NCBI RefSeq assembly: GCF_033568475.1
Contig: NC_133120.1
Location: forward strand, 48,229,751 to 48,293,750
DNA from: Henckelia pumila
Taxonomy: Eukaryota; Streptophyta; Magnoliopsida; Lamiales; Gesneriaceae
Direction of reading: 5' to 3'
Length of the DNA stretch: 64,000 bases
The notes under the pieces are model-generated. The model was not told the origin of the DNA and ran no database searches. It saw nothing but the letters and a program-made list of their open reading frames with translations. Positions 56,158-64,000 of the stretch are shown one piece after another (position 1 is the first letter of the stretch; each line of letters opens with the position of its first letter). Position numbers and translations under genes: made by a program.

Positions 56158-56504
56158 AATACTCATGCATCATTCATTAAGCTCTAAAAGCCTTAACTAA
56201 GCTATTGCATACTCCTAAATAATTTAAGAAGACCATAGCTATACCTGCGTCCATCATCAGCCCACTGATGGCGACTACCCAACCACTTGGGCATGCTACT
56301 ATTGCGCCTCCTCAGCTACGATCACAGCTCCGCTACTCGGACACCGCTCCGCTACTATGTCAGACACTGTCTGAATATGCTAAAATATATATTTTCTACT
56401 CCAACTCTAAAATAAGAGTACTCAAAGCCCTAAAATAGATCCACGCGGGCAAAGGAGAGGAAAATGGTGCGAGTTGGAAATGAGCTCCTCGGCCTTATTT
56501 TATA

Positions 56505-56880
56505 GACGAGGGTTCGGACCGTCCGAACCTGCCTTCAGACCGTTCGAACTCTACATGCATGACAGGTGTCACCTGATAGCTCTTTGGACCGTCCGGCCGG
56601 GACTTTGGATAGTCCAATCCCGATATTACATCATCCATGACATCACTCCTTCGGACACCTGGCCGGACCACTGTTCAGACCGTCTGATCCTGGACATCGG
56701 ATCGTTCGAACTCTAGTTTTGGCCAATCAAATAATTACTTTATCTTATCTTATCTGATGAAGATCGGACCGTCCGATTCCTCTTCAGTTCGTCCGAACTT
56801 CACAATGCCGAACATCTTCAGACCCTCCGAACTTGGACACTTCGGATCATTTGATCTCAGGTTCGGATCCTCCGATCCTG
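56505..56880. promoter_or_regulatory. Palindrome array in U3 of LTR A
   Basis: About twelve units of the TCGGACCGTCCGA type (TCGGA-N3-TCCGA) and mutated copies, upstream of the minus-strand TATA box. LTR B has the corresponding array at 62295-62670, where more units are perfect. The five-base arms are the same as in the array of the gypsy element at 31988. Confidence 0.8.
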
Positions 56881-57041
56881 CCTAAGACTCGGAACATTCC
56901 AGGCAATTTTTAAGTGTTCTGGATCCATTTTATACTCCGTTAGTCCATTTAGAATTTCCTTAATCATGTTTTAATTAATCTAAACATGATCACATGATTA
57001 ATTTACCCATTAATCGTTAATTCTGGATACGGGTCACTACA

Positions 57042-60000
57042 TTCTCCCCCTCTTATAAGACTTCATCCTTGAAATATAGTGTAAAACCTCGAGAACGTAC
57101 TAAAATTCATTACTTGCGCGTCTGGTCGAATAGCTTTCGACACACTCAGCCTCTTGTCAGAATTCCTGCAAGCTCCATTAATGCCGAACCACATTAGCTT
57201 TCTCCCAGCTGAAACTGCTGTGCTACTTGATGACAGCCAAACTTCCTTGGCACTAATGTATCACAACACTGATACGTCTTCCATCCTAACCACGATCTCA
57301 CTGATCACGAAGGATACAAACACCCGCTTGATCGAGATTATCGTCCCAAGGAAACTCTAAAACTGACGATGACCAAGTCATAACCTGACTGGCTTACAAC
57401 ATTCGTCGAATCAATAACTGAATCTAACCATCTAATGGTTCCCAAAATCTCTCGGTACATAACACCTCTAGTCATGAAACACCAATCCCAACACTGTGCT
57501 GACACATCCTATCATGAATCTCTTTTCAAGAGAATCCAGTTGACACAAAGCTATACTCCAACGTAACTGCTTAACACAATTTCCAAACTGGTTATCCTTC
57601 CCATGCTCCCCTAAAGCAAACAAGCTACCCAAGAAATACTAGGAATTCAGGCCACCAAGTCTAGTACTGATCACAGTTCACGTTTCTTAGTAACTCAACA
57701 TTGTGTCATAAAGGAACTCTAATCACATGACAATCATGTCACAAAATCATTTCTTAACTATTGGTCTGCGAAACACATATGCATATGCCGCAATGGCAAT
57801 CATCACATCTCTTGATGATCTACATCATCTCGACCACAGGTTACCTACCCATGAATTCCAATTGATGGACATCCCCCTTATAGTTATACCTACGTGCAAT
57901 CAATGTACACACGTCAAGACTAAGACAAGCTCTCACCAATATGCTCGACTGGGACATTCCACAGTGCACAGACATATGGAAACGCTTCCTATCCTATTTC
58001 AAAACTTGACAGTCATTGCACCTGGTATAACTCACCTCGGAGTCTCAGATGACACCATCATCACTAGCTACCTATCATGCATCCGACCATTGTCCATTGC
58101 CGAAACATGATATTCCTGAAAAACAATATTTTTGGATGTAGCTTGCTGATTGGAAAGATATAATCCGATTCGTCATGATCTTGCGAAGTCTTCAATCCCA
58201 AAGGCAAACCTCGTTGGCTACTAAGTCGATCATCGACTATCTCAATCATTTCAGAGACATCGCGCATTACATGCTGGAAAACTAGTGACACAACCTGCTA
58301 GATCTCATGAACTAGATCCTTATTAATGTCACATATCACGATCAGACCACTGACGTCCCCGTGCTAATGTCAATTAGCTTTTCCAAACACTCGTCAGACC
58401 CAAACACCACGGTATACTTAGATGTCTTCACAGGAACACTTTATCGAAATGTTCGGTTGACACCCTTAATATCGTTGTTAGTGGACAACTCTCACACAAA
58501 GCAGAAACTTGATCCCTTATGTTACACAACCCGATTATACGATTGCTATCACTAAGCATTTGCTGGAATCAATTTTTGGCTTCTCCTTAGCAAGAAGGCA
58601 AGATACTGGAAACCACCAACTCCCTTGATTGTCTCTACTGTCAAGTTATCACCTAACTTGACCATACAAGTCCAATTGCAATCGTCCCTGATTACAGAAA
58701 TCCCGAATTATTCATCTCTAGCAACCCTAGAGACTTCTAATTTACCCAAATCGCCGACTGCTCTGAGACTGTACCAAGTACAAATCCCCTTAAGCAATAC
58801 GCGACAAAATACTATCCCCAAGTATTCCTTAATTGCTACACCCTGATCATCACAGATTGGGCTCAACTAATTGACCTCGTCGATTCTACTGTGGCTCACA
58901 CTTAGCTCAACAGTGAAACTCAAATCAGACTGTAATTGATCATCTAAACCTACGTGTCTCGATCAATAACCTTGACTCAAATATTACCAATCTACCATTC
59001 CCAAAAACTTGGAATTACCAAATCGCTCTGGTTCCAACACACCTATACTCGATAGCCAGACAATCGCTATTAGCAGTCTATTGGCACCCTCTTGCGCCTT
59101 ACTACTGACAGTTGTCTCGTACACTGGAATCTAATATTAAGGCGAACTAAACCCAAGAAATGCTCGTGATCTATCAACCTAGATCATTCTCATTCCATGA
59201 AAAATCCTACGCTTAACCTTTGAAAACGTCAGACGGTACTTAGCGCTATCCTTGGACTCAATATATCTTGCCTCGTTCATTTAGGATGAACGCCAAGGCT
59301 TGTCAAGTCCGAAAGTTACATCTAATCCCAAAGATTCCCAAAATCTCCGGACACGCTCCTGATTATATCTCTCGCTAATATTGTGCAACAATTCAAGACT
59401 GGGGTAGCTTACCACGATGTTCCACCTGGAATCACCATCAAGTGTATACTGGCATAAGTCACGATTCACTCATATCTCAAATAGTCATGTACAATCCTTA
59501 ACATCTGATATAATCCGTTCTGATGAAGTCAATCACCATGGAGCAATTCTCCTATTCGAGTCGAAGTCTCGAAACAGCATTCCAAGGAAACCCTAATCAT
59601 AACTCTAATGACAACCCATATTCATCACTGGTAGAAATCCATTTACCTACTAGATCGATCTATCTTGAAGTATTCCCTAGGTCAAAACCTATCTGCTAAG
59701 AGTACACAATCGTCAAGGAAATCCCTCCAAGACTGGTCTTCACAGCAGAACATTCAAATTAATATCTCTGACAAAACCCAGACGATATCTAAATCATGAT
59801 ACCAAACTAGGAATCTAATATCCAAGGTCATATCCCGTCGTGACTGTTACCAAAACTCTAGACTGAGTAGCCCTCCCACCGCCATCCCCTGAAGCACAAA
59901 GGCTCCCAGGTACATCGACATAGGGTCGCGCCTCCTCACGTCAAATCATGGTCATAGTCCACAACTCTCGGCATATACTTGACCTGGCATCCTGATGAAA

Positions 60001-61217
60001 ACTCATCATCACGAAGTCTCAACCTACGAAGGTCATCATAATACTGTTCTAAGGAAACAACCTAGAACAAAACTCATGCCTGTGACGAATCAACTTGTCG
60101 CTGGCACTAACTTAGTCCACTGACTAACTAGGTCAATCCTAGGAAAAAACCTAGACTAACACGTGTCACGCAGTTACCTTTGGATCACTTAAAACCCATG
60201 ATCTACAATTAGTTATACAGTAATCAACTAGAACCATACAAATCTTAGCAAACTCATGCAATCATTTACGAAGCGCTGGACAATTCTTAAATAATGCATG
60301 TATCATTGTTTCAAGTTTATGTACAATTTCTTTATTACAATTCCATGTAATAAAATTATAGTATTCTAAAAATACAACAAAAATGTACAACCAATAACTT
60401 GAATGATACAACCAGATCCTGATGATTCATTACAACTGAAATACTGTTTACAATTACAACAACACAGTATTTAAAATCATCGTATTCGTCTTTGTTTCTC
60501 GAGCATGAAGCTTCTAATACACACACACACATTAAAGCAAGCACACTCCTGCCCAAATCTCTCGGTATCTCGTCCTGACAAGACTTTCGGAGAAATAACT
60601 TGAGCTCGCTAACTAGCTATGCTCTGCATCAGTGCATGTCAGGCGATCTCTTTTGCTCGCGATCTACCATCAGTGTTCTTCTTGCATCTAATTCATGATT
60701 TTGAACATGAAGTTTCCCGTGAGCTTACCGAACGCATCGATACAATTATACATATAAAATCATGTCCTACATGAATTTAATGACCTTGCGCTCAAAACCA
60801 GTCATGCCTTAGCCACTTGGGGCATTCCATGGTGAAGGTCTTTATGACAATCTCCCCATCTACGATTGGAGGATCTTTAGAGTAGTGTCATCATGGTATG
60901 AATGATACAAATGCAAACATCAAGTATGTCCCAACCAATCCTCTGCCACTTCCCCTGGCATCCGCTACTCGATCCAAATCTAGGATCCACACGAGTAAAT
61001 ATCTCAAAAACTCGGACACGATCCATCGCTCCTATCTACACTTGCTCAAATACCATAAGCCAAATCTTTAGATATCCTGCCGATGATGATAGTCTTCGGG
61101 CAACCTAATCATCTCATCATCGTCTCTTTAAAGGTCTCATCAATCCTACAAGGATAACCCAAAAAGTCTCATTACTATCTCCCAAGTCTCTTTGCATGCT
61201 GCTCTAATACCAATAAA
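57042..61217 (-). pseudogene. Eroded interior of the degenerate gypsy element
   Basis: The left border has the minus-strand purine tract TAAGAGGGGGAGAA (57042-57055). The right border has the primer site TGGTATTAGAGC (minus strand, 61203-61214), a tRNA-Met site with one C-to-T change. In between, 4.2 kb should hold gag-pol, but no frame longer than about 130 codons exists and I recognise no conserved motif. The longest frame (57727-58110, +) looks like chance. Decay by substitution and deletion is inferred. Confidence 0.65.
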
Positions 61218-62828
61218 TGTAGCGACCCAACCTGGATCCACTACCTAATCAGAGTTTAGAGCATAATTAAGCATGAATTAAATAAATCGTCGTAGAATAC
61301 TTAAATAAAAGCAGACCGGCAGAATACAACCGGTTAAACAAAATCAATACACAACCCAATCGAATTAAATAATCCTAAGGGCAATTAAAACCTATAGCTA
61401 ATCCTGTTGTCTTTACTGGTCACTGGCTCCTCCAAGCTCCGGGTGCTCAACCCTGCACCTACACCTGCCCCGTCGAATGGGGTGTCCAGATACACAGAAA
61501 AGACTATACGTGAGCTCTAAGCTCAATTCGAAAGCACGTGTAAAACATACAAATATGATGCATGCAAATGTCAGGGTATCCATATCTGGGATAACTGTAT
61601 ACAACTTCTCAGTAATGGCACCTAGGACATGAGTGGTACAACTCGGAAATCAAACCCTGCGTACACTGCTCATTCCTACTAGATGTAGACCATCTCCTAC
61701 AGATGACAGTGTCGGCTAACCCGTCGGTCGCGGGGCACTCGACATTGACCGTCCGAACAGGGCTGAGCGGGCCTACATGACTCATATCAAAAGATGGATA
61801 GGCACAATATGATATGCACATGCTGCAGAATAATATGGCACACAATGCAACATATAAGCATCGAACCCGCTGGTTATCTCAGTCAATACTTACGTACTTT
61901 ATTACAGGCAGTCCTAGCAGTCTCACTCTAGGTTCCAAGCCTATCATCAACTCTACAAAGCAAATACCCATGCATCATTCATTAAGCTCTAAAAGCCTTA
62001 ACTAAGCTATTGCATACATCTAAATAATTTAAGAAGACCATAGCTATACCTGCATCCGTCGTCAGCCCACTGATGGAGACTACCCAACTACTTGGGCATG
62101 CTACTACTGCGCCTCTGCAACTACAAGCACAGCTCTGCTAGTATGTTTGACACTGTTTGAATATGCTAAAATATATATTTCCTACTCCAACTCTAAAATA
62201 AGAGTACGCAAAGCACTAAAATAGAGCCACGCGGGCGAAAGAGAGGAAAATGGTGTGAGTTGGAAATGAGCTCCTCGGCCTCATTTTATAGACGAGGGTT
62301 CGGACCGTCCAAACCTGCCTTCAAATCGTCCAAACTCTGCATGCGTGACAAGTTTCACCTGATAGAACTTCGGACCGTCTGGTCAGGACTTCGGATTGTT
62401 CGATCCCGCTATTACATCATCCATGACATCACTCCTTCGGACACCTCGCCAAACCACTGTTCGGACCGTCCGATCCTGGACTTCGGATCGTCCGAACTCT
62501 AGTTTTGGCCAATCAAATAATTTCTTTATATTTTCTTATATGATGAAGATCGGACCGTCCGATCCCTCTTTGGATCGTCCGAACTTCACCCTCCCAAACA
62601 TCTTCAGGCCCTCCGAACTTGGACACTTCGGATCATCCGATCTCAGGTTCGGAGCCTCCGATCCTGCCTAAGACTCGGAACATTCCAGGTAATTTTCAAG
62701 TGTTCTGGATCCATTTTCGTACTCCATTAATCCATTTAGAATTTCCTTAATCATGTTTTAATTAATCTAAACATGATCACATGATTAATTTACCCATTAA
62801 TCATTAATTCTAGATACGGGTCACTAAA
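61218..62828 (-). repeat. LTR B (5' LTR) of the degenerate gypsy element, 1,611 bp
   Basis: Matches LTR A. TATA box on the minus strand at 62283-62290, and palindrome array at 62295-62670. The terminal dinucleotide, expected to be CA, reads AA. Confidence 0.9.
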
Positions 62829-63365
62829 ATTTCCATATATGAGATTTGGATGATCCCTCTAACCTGGAATGTACGTGTTTGCATACGGGTCATAATTTTG
62901 CTGTGGCGGCCCTGGAAATCCTCCTGTTGCATTGAATTTCTCAGTAGATCCCGCTTGAAGAGTGGGACACATATCAGTTGGATGCCCCAATGTAGTGCAA
63001 ATTCCACACACTTTCATATTTTGTCCATTCCCTACAGTCATTTGGCACACAAGAGACGTCAGATCAATCAGTTGTTGTTCAAGGGAAGAGACATTTACCT
63101 CATTGTTCCTTCTGGGTTCCGGATCACCTCTGCTGGTACCAAATTGTTGAGAGTTGACAACCATATTCTCAATTAAAATCCTTGCATCTTGTGGTGTTTT
63201 ATCTACAAAAACTCCTCCACTGGCCTCATCCAACATGCTCGTGTCGTGAGGCAACAAACATTCATAGCAATATTGAATTAGAATATTTTTACTTAATAGA
63301 TGTTGCGGACAGCTAGCACAAAGCTTCTTGAACCGTTTCCAATACTCATGAAGTGATTCTCCCAT
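62829..63365 (-). pseudogene. Athila gag, zinc-finger-containing part before the insertion
   Basis: The minus strand reads GESLHEYWKRFKKLCASCPQ, LLPHDTSMLDEASGGVFVDK, then a CCHC-like CGICTTLGHPTDMC. It continues GGFPGPPQQNYDPYANTYIP and G, then a TAG where the family has Trp (YNPGWRDHPNF), and RDHPNLIYGN. The frame then meets the gypsy insertion and continues at 48955. Confidence 0.88.
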
Positions 63366-63378
63366 ATGATGCTTGATG

Positions 63379-63651
63379 TCATAAATCTCCTTTCTGATGT
63401 TCGTTGCCCTCTAAGCTGGGAAATACTTCTCTAGGAAAATTCTCTTCATCGTTGTCCACGTTTTGATGGATCCAGGAGGTAGGTAGTATAGTCAATCCTT
63501 TGCAGTATTCTTTAAAGAAAAAATTAAAGTCTCTCAATTGAATATGTTCCTCCGTTACTTCATGGGGTGTCATGCTTGTGAAAACCACGTGGAATTCCAT
63601 CAGATGTTTGTGGGGATCCTCACCTGCAAGACCATGAAAAGAAGGCAACAA
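63379..63651 (-). pseudogene. Athila gag, core part
   Basis: Reads FHGLAGEDPHKHLMEFHVVF and FFKEYCKGLTILPTSWIHQN, which correspond to the gag core (F-G-L-x-x-E-D-P-x-x-H-L-x-x-F). It is separated from the next part by a frameshift or stop near 63370. Confidence 0.85.
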
Positions 63652-63747
63652 GTGTATTAGCCCAGATTTTAACTCAAAAGTAGAATTAGCTTCTAAAGTA
63701 GGAAAAGTAATGCATAAGGGCTACTGATTCAGATCAGGGGTGCCAAG

Positions 63748-63972
63748 CTATCTCAAGTTCAGATTCGCAGCCATCTCTTCTTTAGGCTCTTCAAAGGGAA
63801 CCTCTTCTTCTTCTTCACATCTTCTTCGAGCCTCATTTTTTCTTCTATGGAGCGTTCTCTCTATCTCCGGATCGTAGGAAAATTCTTCTTCTTTCGAAGA
63901 TTCACCTGCAAGCAAGAACAAACAAGAGAAGCACGGGGGGAAAGAATATAAATAAATAAAACAAGAACACAA
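63748..63972 (-). pseudogene. Athila gag N-terminal part
   Basis: SYDPEIERTLHRRKNEARRR, then acidic runs, EEMAANLNLR and a stop. DPEIERT is typical near the Athila gag start. The first 20 or so residues (LYSFPPCFSCLFLL) are probably leader read-through. Confidence 0.75.
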
Positions 63973-63978
63973 TTAAAT

Positions 63979-64000
63979 TAAACGACTTCCCCGACAACGA
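63979..64000 (-). other. Athila primer-site region at the window edge
   Basis: The minus strand reads TCGTTGTCGGGGAAGTCG, matching the GTTGCCGGGGA signature. The 5' LTR should begin immediately beyond the window. Confidence 0.75.

Larger units (their letters stand above)
48956..57041 (-). repeat. LTR A (3' LTR) of the degenerate gypsy element, split by Athila
   Basis: Pieces 48956-49706 and 56158-57041. They match LTR B from TGTAGCGACCC to TCACTACA. The palindrome array lies at 56505-56880. The TATA box on the minus strand is at 56497-56504 (TATAAAAT), followed by AAGGCCGAGGAGCTCATTTC. Confidence 0.9.
48956..62828 (-). mobile_element. Degenerate minus-strand gypsy element inserted in Athila gag
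   Basis: LTR A is 48956-57041 (with a nested Athila at 49707-56157), and LTR B is 61218-62828. Both start TGTAGCGACCCAACC. LTR A ends GGGTCACTACA and LTR B ends GGGTCACTAAA. The flanks ATTTG (48951-48955) and ATTTC (62829-62833) are a TSD with one mismatch. The interior 57042-61217 is eroded. LTR termini and promoter are related to the gypsy element at 31988. Confidence 0.88.
39578..64000 (-). mobile_element. Minus-strand Athila-type retrotransposon without pol, continuing past the window end
   Basis: The 3' LTR is 39578-40951, and the internal region runs rightward from 40952 to the end. Gag coding is on the minus strand at 63972-62859 and 48955-47509. The last bases of the window (minus strand TCGTTGTCGGGGAAGTCG) are the primer-site region typical of Athila (GCCGTTGCCGGGGA), so the 5' LTR lies just outside. 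Between the gag/protease-like end and the 3' LTR there is no RT, RNase H or integrase. It has been interrupted by CACTA-3 and by a gypsy element (48956-62828). Confidence 0.88.

Noticed and set aside
57727..58110. 127-residue open frame on the plus strand
   Set aside because: Located in the eroded interior of a minus-strand element; composition is rich in H, T and I and there is no recognisable motif.
62396..62671. 91-residue frame FGSSDLRFGASDPA-like
   Set aside because: Translation of the palindrome array of LTR B.

Overview
The window is nuclear DNA of a flowering plant, probably a eudicot; I cannot name the species. The evidence is GT-AG introns, Ty3/gypsy retrotransposons primed by initiator tRNA-Met, Athila-type elements, CACTA DNA transposons carrying pieces of plant genes, and AT-rich spacers. 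Only one host gene looks intact: a three-exon vacuolar amino acid transporter of the AVT1 type (3651-6048, + strand). Nearly everything else is transposon sequence nested inside older transposon sequence.

Left part (1-6426): a solo gypsy LTR with a perfect 5-bp target duplication (10-2064), a probable Tat/Ogre-type LTR fragment, the AVT1 gene, and a short spacer.

First nest (6427 to about 38880): an old gypsy LTR was split by a CACTA transposon (CACTA-1, 7029-38369, TSD ATA). CACTA-1 carries exon pieces of 2-isopropylmalate synthase, a DUF642 protein and alpha-galactosidase. It was hit by two LTR elements. One is a + strand gag-only gypsy element (7746-26726, TSD ATCCT) that encodes an extra coiled-coil ORF beginning like a histone H3 tail. 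A minus-strand chromovirus (11432-19924, TSD AGTAC) sits in its gag, and a second gene-carrying CACTA (CACTA-2, 20320-25330, TSD TTA; acyl-CoA oxidase and villin exons) sits in its 3' LTR. The other is a minus-strand gypsy element (27364-36035) that holds a further deleted gypsy element (31988-34624).

Second nest (about 38900-64000): fragments of an RNase H-like gene and a possible MULE-type transposase gene, then a minus-strand Athila element (39578 to beyond the window end) with gag but no pol. It contains CACTA-3 (41341-46906, TSD ATT), with exons of a plant DprA/LOG-like gene, and a degenerate minus-strand gypsy element (48956-62828). The left LTR of that gypsy element contains a + strand gag-only Athila (49707-56157).

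Most pol genes are missing or broken by in-frame deletions, frameshifts or C-to-T stops, so the elements would depend on helper copies. Recurring themes are arrays of short GC-rich palindromes in the LTRs of several different families, dense inverted-repeat arrays at all CACTA ends, and repeated exon capture by CACTA elements. Boundaries marked with TSDs were read directly from the sequence; family names and functions rest on remembered motifs, not searches.
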